Shown here one piece after another: positions 23,340 through 33,887 of a stretch of DNA of 60,000 nucleotides (position 1 is its first letter; every line of letters starts with the position of its first letter). Source of the DNA: Prorocentrum cordatum (Eukaryota; Sar; Dinophyceae; Prorocentrales; Prorocentraceae); assembly GCA_963575745.1 (NCBI GenBank), contig CAUYUJ010015694.1, positions 129,001-189,000 on the forward strand. Reading direction: 5' to 3'. The notes beneath the pieces are model-generated. The model did not search any database, was not told the origin of the DNA, and was given only the letters and a program-made list of their open reading frames with translations. Both the position numbers and the translations under genes were made by a program.

Positions 23340-25352
23340 GATATGAAAATTGCAGGCAGGCTACTACGAGGTCATGAAGTCCACGAAGTCGTCCTCGAAA
23401 TGTGCTAGATCGAACACTCGTGTGCCATGAAGTACTTCTGATAGCGACGTGGCGTGTTTGCTACTCAGATACTTGTTCACGTTTTCTGTCCACCTTGTCC
23501 TCGGGCGTCCCCCGGGGCCGCTTGCCTAAAAGAGGGAGCCATTTCATCACCGCTTTCGGCCACGATAAATCGTCTTGACAGGTCTTGTGGACGAGGCGCC
23601 ACTGCAGTCTGTCAACTACCTGCAACCAGTCGGAAACGGGGTGCTGCGACAGCGCGTTCTGAAGACGATGTTTGCACCGTTTGCTGGCGTCCTCCCAATC
23701 TTCATCTGGCCGCTTCCAGAAGCCGACGATTTTGCGGAGCATGGCTGCTCCCAGGGCGGCAATATTCGTGCGTTGTTGCTGTGTCAGCGCGCACGTAGCT
23801 AACCCGTACGTGGCTGTATGCGAGACCACGCTGTCGAAAAGACGAAGCCGCAATTTGACAGAAATGTTCTTGTTGGTCAGGACCGTCCGGTTGGCGTGGT
23901 ACTTGGCCCATGCGCACTCCATGGGATAGATGACGTTGATGTTCGATCTATCCAGCATATTCCCAGATAGCTTTCGTCCAAAATATTTGTGCATGTCTGT
24001 GTCAAGCATTACGGGTAAATTCTGCTCGCCGAAAGGCACCGTCAGGGCATCCGCGGCCATGGAGTACCCGGGGTCGTTTGTGAAGACTTTGGTGTTGCTT
24101 GCGTTCAGTGCCAGCCCACATCTTGACAGCTCTTCGCATAGAATCTCCAGCATAAACATTGCATCGCCAACAGTCGTCGCATACAGCAACAGGTCATCTG
24201 CGTACCGTATGTTCGTCAAACGTTTTGGCCCCCCAACGTCAGTTCCAGTCCCACGAACTCGGTCCTTGAATCGCCTCGCGGCGTGCTCTAATCCACTGTT
24301 GAACAAGAGTGACGACAGCACGTCTCCCTGCTTGACGCCCCTGGTGATCTCGAAAAGCCCACTGCCGTTGACGCTCCCGCGCTAGTTGTGGTAGATGTCC
24401 GATAAGAGCCGGGCGTATTCCGCTGGAACACCTTGCTCGTCCAACGCGTTGAACAGAAGCGGATGCTCGATGCGGTCGAAGGTTTTGGTCAAGTCGAGGC
24501 TGACAACCCACAGGGACTGCCCCCACTCGCACGATTTGCAACAGAGCTCCTCCAGAACAATGAAGGCGTCATCAACAGACTTTCCCGGGCGAAAGCCGCA
24601 TTGGTCTGAACATTGCGATTTCTCGAGCTTTGGCTGAAGACGCTGGAAGAACAGACGTGCGAATATTTTGTAAGTTATACGCAGAATCGCTATGGGACGC
24701 CAGTTCTTGACCTCACGTTTGCTGCCGCCCTTGGGAAGCATGACGAAGAGAGTCTCCTGCCAGTCTGAAGGAAGGGCACCAGTGTGCAGCATAGAATTCA
24801 AACATCCCAGCATAGCTTGAAGCAGGCCGTCCCCGCAGTAGAGAAACATTCCCAAAGTGACCCCGGCTGAATTTGAGCATCTGCCTCGGCGCATTCTCCG
24901 GAGTGCAAAACGCAGCTCGTCTATGGAGAACCGTGGGATGTCATACGGGCCTCGGTTGCACATCTCGTCGATCCATTCCCTCCTCTCCTCTGGCAGATCC
25001 GTGTTCAAAACTTGACTCAAAGAACTCTTGAAATCATCATTGTCGATCGGGCAGTGCACCTTCGGCCTGACCGGGTGCATGTGGATCTCTGGCAGCTTTT
25101 TCAAGTCCTTGAATTCGTGAAATATCTTCACAGCTCGCAAATCACACTGTTGTCGGAGTAATTTCCGATGTCACCGGCTGATCAGCTTTGACAGTCTACG
25201 ACGCTCGGCCGGGTCCTTACATCTACGTCGTTGCTGTCGCAGCTCCTGGAGCGCATCGTTTTTTCCAAGGTTTGGCTGTCGCTTTGCATGATTGTTCTTG
25301 TGTACAGGCTGCTGCTGCCTTAGGGGCTGCACGAAGTACACGTTGCAGGTAG
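23340..25352 (-). mobile_element. 5'-truncated LINE in antisense
   Basis: Contains the RT pseudogene below plus about 120 bp of 3' UTR. The 5' end near 25352 joins a dispersed repeat also present at 28421-28640. No endonuclease domain is seen upstream, so the copy is 5'-truncated. Confidence 0.75.
23461..25345 (-). pseudogene. LINE reverse transcriptase with two in-frame stops
   Basis: A single minus-strand frame, read from 25345 down to the TGA at 23461, contains the fingers (LPSDWQETLFVMLPKGGSK, NWRPIAILRITYKIFARLF), QCGFRPGKSVDDAFI, motif A SLDLTKTFDRIEH, motif B TRGVKQGDVLSSLLFN, motif C YADDLLLYA (24194-24205 for YADD) and the C-terminal region with MLRKIVGFWKRPDEDW. The frame is broken only by TGA (25171-25173) and TAG (24382-24384). 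The TAG sits just before motif B, where a single substitution from CAG would explain it. All polymerase motifs are intact, so decay is recent or the stops are sequencing errors. Confidence 0.9.
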
Positions 25353-25590
25353 GATATACCCCCAGGGGGGTACGATGGAAGACGAAGAGGGCGGGCATCG
25401 AGGGTTTGGGATATACGTGCTGAATGGCAAGCGAACAGATCAGAGCGAACAGTCTTAAGATGACTGTTGTTGTTGCTGTTGTTGTTGCTGTTGTTGTTGG
25501 TGGTGGTGGTGTCGGTGGCGTTGTTATTGTTGTTGTTGCTGTTGCTGTTGTTGTTGGTGGTGGTGGTGCTATTACTGTTGCTGAACCCTT
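25353..25590. repeat. dispersed repeat with TTG-rich tail, copy 1
   Basis: Shares TATACCCC, ATCGAGGGTTTGGG and AGAGCGAACAGTCTTAA plus a TTGTTG/GGTGGT tail, in the same order and orientation, with 28421-28640. Confidence 0.8.
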
Positions 25591-25599
25591 CACTACTGG

Positions 25600-25990
25600 G
25601 AGATAGTAATTATTGATCACCCACCTCTGGGGCACATTGTGCTTTTCTCAATTGAAGTGCCCTTCCATGGGCGCACCCTGTTTTTTATTTAAAAAAGTCC
25701 TGGGTCTCAGAAAATTGTCTTTGGCCCTCGGTGTACAACAATAACGGTTCCCGCCTGAGACTTTCTCACATGTATTCCCAAATCGCGTTTTTTTTGCGCA
25801 GTATTTCTCATAATGTATGCAGAAATCGCGCTGTCGTGGGACTTACTCACAAGATAAGTATGGTTTACGCTTCGCGAATCCCCACCAGCCCATTCAGGAT
25901 CCTTGCCCATGAGAGTTGACCGGAAAAGGAGAGAAGAGACACATACAGTGAAACAGAGCGTGCAAAGAGAAGAGAAGAAGGAGGAGGATG
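25600..25990. other. degenerate GGAATCGCGCTCTCG-type repeats; no gene
   Basis: Words such as AATCGCG, GGGACTT and CTCACA recur about every 40 bp; the same degenerate unit fills 27490-27800 (+) and 28840-29110 (inverted). Confidence 0.5.
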
Positions 25991-26430
25991 TTGAGCCATC
26001 TTGGAGGCTATCTTGGAGCATCGGAGGCCTTCTTGGAGCAACGGGGTTGTATTGGGGGATATTGGGGTCCTTTTGGAGCTCTTCCAGGGCATCTTGGGGC
26101 CCTTCTGGGGCTCTTTAGGCGGTTTGGGGGTCCTCTTGGGGCTCTGTTGGGGCGCCTTGGGGCCCTCTTGGGTACCTATTGATGCTCTCTTGGGGCCCTC
26201 TTGGGAGCTATGGAGCGCCTCCTCGGGCCAAGTTGGAGACCATCGATCAAAGCAGGGGGGTCCTCGATTTGCCTCCACCTTCCGGGGCCATCGAAATAGC
26301 CTCTTGGGGCGATATTGGGCGCTCTCGGGGCAGTCTTAGGAGCTTCTTGGGGCTCTCGTGGGCCATCGCATGGCAATCTTGACGCCTCAAAAGCGCATCG
26401 CAAGCGAAAAGGCGAGAAGGGCAAAAATTA
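25990..26430 (+). repeat. TTGGGG-type array, copy with ATCGAT landmark
   Basis: CTTGGGGC words with a landmark at 26235-26310 (CATCGATCAAAGCAGG ... CCATCGAAATAGCCTCTTGG) that has a counterpart at 43372-43440. Ends in a purine-rich GCGAAAAGGCGAGAAGG stretch like the landmark of other copies. Confidence 0.75.
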
Positions 26431-26559
26431 TCCCGGCAAAGCAACCTAACAGCGATGTGTAGAAGCATAGCTGGAAACATTGCCTGTGGTATTCATGTAA
26501 GAGTGCTGTTGTAGAATTCTGGTGTTCTCGCAGTCGCATTCGGATTCGCAGTGGCAGTC

Positions 26560-26730
26560 GCAGTGGCAACATCAGCGGCAGTCGCAGTGGCACTGCCAGT
26601 AGTTGCAGTAGCAATAGCTACACTAGCAGCAGCAACAGCAGCAGCAGCAGTAATAGTAACAGTAGTAGTAGCAGTAGAAGTAGTATTGATGGTAGTAGTG
26701 GTAACAGTGAAGTAGTAATTGTAGTGTGTG
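26560..26730. repeat. imperfect CAG/TAG trinucleotide tract
   Basis: AGCAGCAGCAACAG and AGTAGTAGCAGTAG runs. 26740-27190 after it shows no gene I recognise; GCTGAGGAGC..GTTC repeats occur near 26975-27030. Confidence 0.7.
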
Positions 26731-27195
26731 GAGTGACGGTCTTCTGCTTCCGCTTGAGCTCCTCGATCTCCGTCTGCTGATCAGCACAGCCCAGGGCCCG
26801 CAGTTCATGCAAAATGTCTTTGGGGATGCGGTCGCGATGGTCCGAGAAACGTTTGGCCAACTTGTTTTCGGCCCGTTCTTGTTCGGACGTTCCTTTATTT
26901 CGCTTCGGTCTCCAGCCGAACTGCTTCACGTGTTCGACGAGCGTTTGCAGAGGACCGCTCAATGCAGCACGCTGAGGAGCAGCGCTGTTCCCTGCCGCAG
27001 GCTGAGGAGCACCGCTGTTCAATGCAGCAGGGTCAGGAGCACCGCCGCCAGACCGAGAACTATCAGCATGTCCTGGCATTAAGGTGCGCAGTAGGCGCTG
27101 CGCAGTTCCTTTGAAAGGAAATCTTCGAAAGCAGGGCTGTAGCCAAGAAGGCTACGGGGACGATGATGATGATGATGAAGATGATGAGTCTTGGA

Positions 27196-27487
27196 AGTCT
27201 GGGAAGTGGAAGAGCACGAAGTGGCGTACAGTTGGCTCCGGGCATTCAAAATGTGGCCCGGGAGTGGTGTTCTGGGAAGTCCAAGAGCACGAAGTGGCCT
27301 ACAGTTGGCTCCGGGCATCCAAAATGTGGCCCGGGAGTGGAGTTCTGGGAAGTCGAAGAGCACGAAGTGGCTTACAGTTGGCTCCGGGCATCCAAAATGT
27401 GGCCCGGGAATGGAGTTCTGGGAAGTCGAAGAGCACGAAGTGGCTTACAGTTGGGTCCAGGCATTCAAAATGTGGCCCGGGAATGGA
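27196..27487 (+). repeat. 73-bp tandem repeat, four units
   Basis: AAGAGCACGAAGTGG recurs at about 27210, 27283, 27356 and 27429, each followed by ACAGTTGG.TCC and CAAAATGTGGCCCGGGA. Period 73 bp, not a multiple of three, so it is not a protein repeat. Confidence 0.95.
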
Positions 27488-27800
27488 GTTTTGCTTGGCC
27501 CCCGGGCTACAACAACGTTCCCGTTTCAGACCTCTTCACAATTTATCCAGGACCCCCGTTCCCGCCTGGGGCTTCTCGCACTTGATTCAGGAATCGCGCT
27601 CTCGCTTGGGACTTCCGGACAATTTATTCAGGAATCGCTCTCTCGGCGCTCTGGATGGACTCGCGCTTTCGCTGGAGACGTGCTTGCAAACTACGCCTGG
27701 ATAGCGCCCTTGCGTTGGAATTTCCCGCAATTTCTTCAAGCGCCGCGCTCCCGACATTCAGGCGCTCAGGAGTCGCGTTCACGCCTATGACTCCCTCACA
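27488..27800 (+). repeat. degenerate about 40-bp repeat (GGAATCGCGCTCTCG)
   Basis: Units contain CAGGAATCGCGCTCTCG followed by GGGACTTC and CAATTTATTC. Inverted copies lie at 28840-29110. Confidence 0.7.
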
Positions 27801-27804
27801 CAGT

Positions 27805-28260
27805 GTTTAGGAATCGGGATCTCGTTGCCCTTCGTGGCCCCGTTGCAGCCCTTCGTGGCCCCCTCGCTGCCCTTCGTGGCCCCGTTGCAGCCCCTCGTGG
27901 CCCCCTCGCTGCCCTTCGTGGCCCCGTTGCAGCCCTTCGTGGCCCCCTCGTTGCCCTTCGCAGCCCTTATTGGCCCCCTCGTTGCCCTTCGTGGCCCCAT
28001 TTATGTATGCCACTCGTGGCCCCCGCTCGTCCGCGCCCGTCGTGGCCCCATGTGCATGCCCTTCGTGGCCCCGCTGTCGCCCTTTGTGGTCCCCTCGCTG
28101 TCCTACGTGGCCCCGTTGCTGCCCTCAGCGGCCCCGTCCTCGCCTTCAGTGGCCCTATGATCTGCCCTTCGTGGCCCCCGTTCGTTTGCGCTCTTCGTGG
28201 CCCCCATACGCATTCCCTTCGTGTCCCCGCTGTCGCCCTTCGTGGCTTATTTCGTGCCTT
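27805..28260 (+). repeat. 21-bp tandem repeat (TTCGTGGCCCC...)
   Basis: Alternating TTCGTGGCCCCGTTGCAGCC and TTCGTGGCCCCCTCGCTGCC units, regular to about 27970 and then degenerate. Being a multiple of three it is open on both strands (FVAPLQP; GATKGCN). There is no evidence of expression. Confidence 0.9.
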
Positions 28261-28420
28261 TCGGGGCCCTGCTGTCGTTCTTTCTCTCGGTTTCGCTCGT
28301 CGTCGTCGTCGTGGTCGGTCCCCTGTCCGTCCCTCTTGGGGTCGGGCTGCCGCCGATCAGCGCTGCTGCTGGCCAGGCCGACGGTCCGCGGCCGCCCCGC
28401 CGCTTGCCGGGGCCCGAAAG

Positions 28421-28640
28421 GTATACCCCGCAAAAGGCGTACGATCGAAGACGAAGGGGGCGCGTATCGAGGGTTTGGGAAATACGCGTCAACGGACACT
28501 CGAGCAGATAAGAGCGAACAGTCTTAAAATGATTGTTGCTGTTGCTATTGTTGTTAGTGGTGTTGGTGTTGTTGGTGGTGGTGGTGGTGTCATTGCTGTT
28601 GTTGCTGATGTTGCTGATGTTGGTGATGTTTTCCAGCATG
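28421..28640. repeat. dispersed repeat with TTG-rich tail, copy 2
   Basis: Second copy of 25353-25590, lacking the adjoining LINE. Confidence 0.8.
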
Positions 28641-28839
28641 AGGATTAAACGCAGCCCCAAAAGCAGTGGAAAAGAGGACGGATGGATGAGGGAGGGAGAA
28701 GAATGGAGCACGAGAGAATTTAGCATGAAGGGGGCTAGGAGCAGAAAACACGCGGCAGAACCAGACGGGCGGATCGGGCGGACAGACCTTCGCGGGCGGG
28801 TCGGGAAGGCGGGCCTGGGCGGCCAGGTCGAGCAGGCGG

Positions 28840-29110
28840 GTTGTTGAAGCGTGAGTCCTGCATGAATCGCGAGAGGGTCTCGAGCGATAGCGCGATTGCC
28901 AAGTAAGTCGTGAGACAGGCCAAAGAGAGAGCGTGATCATGAGTGTCGAGGGCGCAGCGTCTGAACAAATTGCGACGAAGTCCCACGCGAAAGCGCGATT
29001 CCTGCATACAGTGTGGGGGAGTCCCGCGCGAGAGCGCGCTGTTGGAATATATTATGCTGAAGTATGAGGCGGGAACCGTTGTTGTTGTAGCAGGGGGCAA
29101 CGACATAGTT
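28840..29110 (-). repeat. inverted GAATCGCGCTCTCG-type repeats
   Basis: Contains GTCCCACGCGAAAGCGCGATTC and related words, the reverse complement of the unit at 27488-27800. 29111-29595 beyond it holds AC/TG-rich and CTC-rich DNA with no gene recognised. Confidence 0.65.
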
Positions 29111-29602
29111 TGAGCAGGAAGATTTTCCCGGAAAACAGAAATCAGAGTGCGAGGCCCCGGAGGAGCGTTTGCGCATAGGTGGGCGGGGTCAGCAATAACT
29201 TGTGTTCAAGAGTGAGAGTTCAACGACAACAACAAAACAATACAAAAACAGGAAAACCTTCGGAAGGGAAACGTCCGAAGGGAAACCCCGCATTATATTT
29301 GGAAGTGGTATTGTTTGCTTTTTGGGGAGGCACGGATGTTCATATACGTTTTGCCTGTTGTAGTTCCGGTTGTGTGGTGTGTGTTAGTTGTGTGTTGGTG
29401 CGTTGGTTTTCCAGCGCTATTTTCCACCTCCCCATTCTTCTCACTCCTGCTGTTTCTGCTCATTCTCATTCTCCCCCGCCTTCGCGTCCTTCCTTCTAAC
29501 CCTCTCACCCCTCGTCAGGAGGAGGAGGGAAGTCAGGATGATGATACTAATGATGAAGAGGAGGACGAGGAGATGGTTCCGCGCGGGAGTCCGACGCATT
29601 CC

Positions 29603-30030
29603 CCCTCATTTATTTAATCGCTTCGCTCATTCCGCCGGCCCTCGAGCGCTCTATGGGGCCTCTTTGAAGCCTCTTGGGGGCCTCTGTGGGGCCTCCTAGG
29701 GGCCTCTTGGGGGCCTCTTGGGGGTCTCTTGGGGCTCCTTGGCGGCGTCTTGGGGCCCCCTTGGGCCTCTTGGGGGGCTCTTGGGAGCCTCTTGGGGCGG
29801 GGTAGTCGAGTGCACTCCCCTCGGAGGCCACGATCCTCGTGAAAGGTGTCGAAAAAAGGCCATCAAAACCATCTCTGAGTAGACCTGCTCGGGCTGCGGT
29901 CGGGATACTTTTCGCCGGGGGACCCCCAGGGGCCGCCCCGCGCGCGCGAACTAGAAATATTGTTAACCAGTTACCGGAGATCTTAGCACGCCTCTGGCCC
30001 GTTGGGCCGGCGAATTTTGACAGCGTCTTG
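29603..30030 (+). repeat. composite TTGGGG element, copy A (head, array, conserved tail)
   Basis: Head TTTAATCGCTTCGCTCATTC then CGCCGGCCC (29610-29641), TTGGGG array (29650-29800), and tail 29868-30015 with AACCATCTCTGAGT, GGGGGACCCCCAGGGGCCG, CGCGAACTAGAAATATTG and CTCTGGCCCGTTGGGCCGG. The same head and tail flank a longer array at 57590-58580. Confidence 0.85.
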
Positions 30031-30139
30031 GGAGATGTTGTGTCGCGGGGGTCCGAAGCCGAACCGAAACCAACGAACATAGATTCGCGTAGGGGCATAT
30101 GAAGGGGATATTTGGAGGAAGGGTGTTCTGCAACGTCGT

Positions 30140-30560
30140 TGGTGAGTCTTGGATACACACTGGTCCTCCTCCGCCTCCTCCTCCTGCTCCTCCCTCCCCT
30201 TTCCCGATCTCTCTTGCGTTCCCTCTCCATCCTCCCCGTCCTTTGCCTCCCTTCATCCACCTCGCATTCCCGCCACGTCCCCATTCAGGGACCTGCCCCA
30301 AAGCCAATCCAGTGCCCGGTTTCTCTAGCTCCCCCCACCCCCTTGTCGTCTTCTCTCCTCGCCTTCCCATCCCCCCCCTTCCTGCTCATATTCCTCTCCT
30401 GGTCATCCCTCCCCTTCCTTCCAGCCGCCCCTTTTATCTCCTCGCCCTTCTCCTCCACCCTCTCCTCCTCTTCCCCCCCCTGCTACCCCCTCCCTCCATC
30501 CCTCCCTCCTCACTCTCCTACCTCTCCCCCCCCCGTCACCCCCCTCTCTATGTTCCCTCT
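30140..30560 (+). repeat. pyrimidine-rich tract before the 30583 exon
   Basis: About 420 bp of CTCC/CCTT. Open frames are compositional. It forms the 3' end of intron 3 and supplies a polypyrimidine tract. Confidence 0.8.
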
Positions 30561-30582
30561 CCCTCCTCCATCGGTGGCCCAG

Positions 30583-30635
30583 GAGTCCCACTTCCACATG
30601 ATATTCGACGCGGCCGAGCAGGCTGGCTGGCACAG
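30583..30635 (+). CDS. arginyl-tRNA synthetase exon (ESHFHMIFDAAEQAGWH)
   Basis: Fifty-three nt encode ESHFHMIFDAAEQAGWH plus two bases (AG) of an Arg codon. This matches the family's HF..IF.AA...GW helix that follows the .DxGQ strand. Acceptor GGCCCAG|G; donor CACAG|GTCCCC, the only plain GT donor among the well-supported junctions. Ends in phase 2; the G at 42603 completes AGG. Confidence 0.85.
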
Positions 30636-31217
30636 GTCCCCCCCACCCCCCCACCCCCGCCGCGCTTCGGCGTGGGCGAGAGGCAGGCAGCACCACAAGC
30701 GCAGGCAGGAGAGGGGTGGACAGGAAGGAGGAAGAGGTGGGGGACGAGGACGAGGAGGTGGAGGAGGGGGAGGGCGAGGGGGAGGGCGAGGGGGGGAGGG
30801 GAAGGGAGGGAGGAGGAGGGAGGAGGGGAAGAGGGAGGGAGCGAGATGGGGAGGGAATAGGGGGCAGGGGAGGGGAAAGGGGAGGGATGGCAGAAAGAGG
30901 GAGGGGGCGAGTGAGGGGGGAGGGGGAGGGGGAAGGGGGTTGGAGGAGAAAGCGGACGTGAGATAGATGGAAGGAGGATGAGAAAGAGGAGGAGGGTGCT
31001 GAGGGTGCTGACTAAATCGAACGGGTCGGGACCCGAACGCTCGGCGCTACGGCCGCGGACGCCGCCCGCGCCCCAGGGGGATAGCTGCACCCTAGGGCCT
31101 TTCAGCGGAGCGGACGGGCGGGCCCACGGGGCCCCAGACACCCAGGAGGGGCCGAGAGGAGGCCCGCTGAACGAACGAACCCCCCGAGCACAGCCACCCC
31201 CCCGAGGCCTATCGCCC
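30636..31217. other. intron 4, purine-rich start
   Basis: 30700-30965 is GGGAGG-rich, compositionally complementary to the pyrimidine tract upstream of the exon. 30980-31217 has no recognised gene; it flanks the retrocopy. Confidence 0.45.
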
Positions 31218-31489
31218 TCACTCCTGCAGGTATTTCCCGCCCTCCTCGCCCAACGCGACGTCGGGCCCGAGGACGAGCACCTCCTCGATCCCTGCCGTCT
31301 TCACGCGGCGACTGCGCTCCGCGTGTCCACGGCCCCGCGCAGCATGCGCCACGCGACTCACCCCGGAAGGGATCTCGAGCTCCTTGTAGCCGCATTGCGA
31401 TTCGAGCCAGCTCCTGGAGCCCTCGATGGCCTCCGCGTGCTCGCTCTTCTGCTGGCGGGTCTGGATCATCACACCACTCTGGATGAACT
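31218..31489 (-). pseudogene. SL-bearing retrocopy, 3' part (split by the copia element)
   Basis: Read on the minus strand from 31489, the frame continues TTC ATC CAG (F-I-Q), then SGVMIQTRQQKSEHAEAIEG, SRSWLESQCGYKELEIPSG and on to a TGA at 31218-31220. The 5' part is at 41967-42195. The phase carries across the empty site once one AACT copy and the element are discounted. I do not recognise the protein family. Later residues become Arg/Gly-rich, so the true end may be earlier. No poly(A) is seen. Confidence 0.6.
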
Positions 31490-31782
31490 TGTGTGATTTG
31501 AGTCTAGAGGCCGGTGGTTTTCAAGGCCGATGCCCCTGCTAGACTCCCTGAGCTTGAAGGTCACGAGCATGGGTCGTAACCATTTTGGCTCAAGACCCAA
31601 CTTCCACTCATTCCTCATCACTCATACCATATCCACCCTACCCCTCTTCCTTTCCTATACCGTTCCGCGCCTTGTTTGTACAGCGTTGGGAGCTGTGTAC
31701 TGAGGAAAGAGAGTGCGAGGTTTCTCTTGCTGGAGAAAAGATACGACACTTTGGCTTCACTGCTGTCGTCCGCCGGGCGACA
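31490..31782 (+). repeat. 5' LTR
   Basis: 293 bp from TGTGTGATTTG to GGGCGACA, the same as 41674-41966. Contains a DinoSL-like 21-mer at 31574-31594. Promoter and polyadenylation signals are not identified. Confidence 0.95.
31574..31594 (+). other. DinoSL-like sequence inside the 5' LTR
   Basis: The 21-mer starts TCGTAA and ends CCATTTTGGCTCAAG. Relative to the dinoflagellate spliced leader core it differs only at two positions (T for C at the first base and A for G in GTAGCC). The identical copy in the 3' LTR is at 41758-41778. Confidence 0.85.
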
Positions 31783-31783
31783 G

Positions 31784-31795
31784 TGGTAGCGGAGC
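31784..31795 (+). promoter_or_regulatory. candidate primer-binding site
   Basis: TGGTAGCGGAGC begins two bases after the LTR. The TGGTA start is what a tRNA 3' CCA end would prime, and TGGTAGC.GAG resembles initiator tRNA-Met primer sites of copia-type elements. The matching tRNA of this organism is not available to me. Confidence 0.6.
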
Positions 31796-31823
31796 GTGTG
31801 AGCAGCTCTGAGTCCGCGGACCA

Positions 31824-32876
31824 ATGACGGCAGCAGCGGAGCAAGGTGCTAATCGAGAGACACAGCAAGAAGAACGAGGGGAGCATTCTGCAGTACGGGC
31901 AGTGACTGATACACTGATGAGGCATGACGGTCTCCACCTCGACCAAGATGAGGCAGAGAAGTTGGCACGTCTTTTACTACTGGACGTGGCGCCGACCAGT
32001 TCCCAGAGTCGCCAGCGTGACTCACATGGGGGCGACGACAACAGTGGACGTCGGCGCGATCACGGGCAGAGTTCCAGTGCTCCGTGGTCGAGCGCCGAGG
32101 ATCGCTCGTGGTCAGGCTGGCATGCACCACCGCCAGAGCACGAGTCGACGAGTGCCGGGACATGGTCCGGTGGCGGCGCTGCCGCGTCCGCCACCGAGAC
32201 GTCCCAAGGCAGGACGGAGCAGTGGCATTCAGGCGGCTGGGACGCGACGAGAAGCACCTGGCAGGAGCCGGACTGCAAGCCCGGCGAGCAGCAGTGGGCT
32301 TCTTCGCGATCCACCTGGACTACGGCTTCGACCTGGAAGAGCTACGGGGACGAGCATTGGAAAGACGAGCAGTGGGGCGACTGGTCATCCGGATGGAGAT
32401 GGAACGACAACTACAAGGACAGCAAGTGGGAGCCCAATAAGCGCCACTCCGGACATGATGACGACCGCCCCAGCATCAACACTGGCAAGGACTTCGCCGA
32501 CCCCGAGAAATGGAGAGGCTGGGGGGACTACCGCATGTGGCGCCGCACGGTGCTGCGCTGGAGAACACTGACGGACGCTCCCTCCCACAAGCAGGCTGAT
32601 CGCCTCTTCCGCTCTCCTGATCAAGACCTTCAACGGAAGCTCGAGGACCTCGATGACGACACGCTGTGCAGCTCATGGGGTTTCGACGCCATTGTCAAAC
32701 GCCTTGACCTGATGTCTGGTGAAAGACACGGCGACGAGCGACGGAAGGTCGCTCGAGAGTGCTTACTGGATTATTCACGCAAGCAGGGAGAGAATCTCAC
32801 CGAATACTGTGCACGTATGGACACGGCCTTCGACAGGGTAGCTACCCAGGGGCTGCCGCTTCCAGACGAGTGGAAA
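31824..32876 (+). CDS. copia Gag, first frame
   Basis: ATG at 31824, about 40 nt after the candidate primer site. A polar Ser/Gly/Trp-rich N-terminus is followed by a Gag core: KWRGWGDYRMWRRTVLRWR, HKQADRLFRSPDQDLQRKL, ECLLDYSRKQGENLTEYCAR and AFDRVATQGLPLPDEWK. These resemble the capsid-like domain of copia Gag. Near 32876 the sensible reading moves to another frame (TDFLEEGVSLDERSAQMVKV), a net -1 shift or one lost base. Confidence 0.85.
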
Positions 32877-33885
32877 CTGATTTCCTGGAGGAAGGAGTTT
32901 CTCTCGACGAGCGCTCGGCGCAGATGGTCAAGGTGCTCATGAGGGGCCAGAAGGACTACAAGTCGGCTCTCTCGGCCATTCGGGAGATGGATATCTCCCA
33001 TCGAGAGCATCTCAAGGCACGCAGGACCTACGCCACTATGGGCTCGGAAGCACCCCCACCTCAGGTGCCTACCTATCAGGTCGAGCGCGACGACGAGTCC
33101 CTGCTTGACTACTCGGATGTCTCCTCCATGGACTCAGACGGGGAAGCAGAGGTCTGGGCGATCCCGGAGTCGGCCGACGTCGGGGAGGACGACGCGCCTG
33201 CAGCGCTGGCCGCCATCAACCAGGAGCGCCGCAAGACGTGGAAGCAGAACCGCGACTTGAAGAGACAGCTGAAGACCGACCGGAAGTTCTACGATAGGTC
33301 TGGCCAGGGCCGTGGCAGTGAGGGGCGCGAGAAGGCTCGCAGGCCCGGCCACAGGGCAGCAGACGGCACGTTCAGAGCGCGGAAGAGCCGCCTTCCGCTT
33401 GCCGAATTAATTAAGCGCACCAGATGCCGTGTCTGTCATCAGAAGGGACACTGGTCTCGAGAGTGCCCACAGAAGCAGGGCGCAGGAGCCAAGGACGAAA
33501 AGGGGTCTCCTGCCACGGGTATGACTTTCCTGTATTTGAATGCTTTAGACCACTCCACCTCCCAGTGCTTCGACGAGCCTCCTCCTCCAACCTACGCAGT
33601 TGTCCTGCTCGCCGTAGGTCCTGGGGCCATGGTGGTCGACACCGCGGCCGGCCAGGGCCTTGTAGGAGAGCAAGCTTTGCAGAAGATCGAGGGGCACTGG
33701 GCCTCAAAGGGGCTCGCCGCCCCAAGGGTCCCACCCAGGAACCCAAGCGCGCGCGGAGTAGGTGGGGGGGTAAAGGTCACCCACACCGCTCTGATCCCTG
33801 TAGGCATCGAGGGTAGCATGGGGGTGTTGGAGCTGGATGTCCTGGACCAGGACGTTCCACCCCTCTTGCCGATAGGATTTCAAGG
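32877..33885 (+). CDS. copia Gag C-terminus, CCHC knuckle and protease start, second frame
   Basis: Continues Gag with LMRGQKDYKSALSAIREMD, then acidic DYSDVSSMDSDGEAEVW. A retroviral-type knuckle CRVCHQKGHWSREC (C-x2-C-x4-H-x4-C) follows. The aspartic protease begins with VVDTAAGQGLVGEQAL (D-T-A active site) and runs to VPPLLPIGF. Near 33885 the rest of the protease is found in a third frame (MLGGIVDLPNKALTF), a net +1 shift. Confidence 0.85.
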
Positions 33886-33887
33886 AA

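Noticed and set aside
30978-31496. Plus-strand ORF with moderate composition at 30978-31496
   Set aside because: It is antisense to the minus-strand retrocopy and runs into the LTR.
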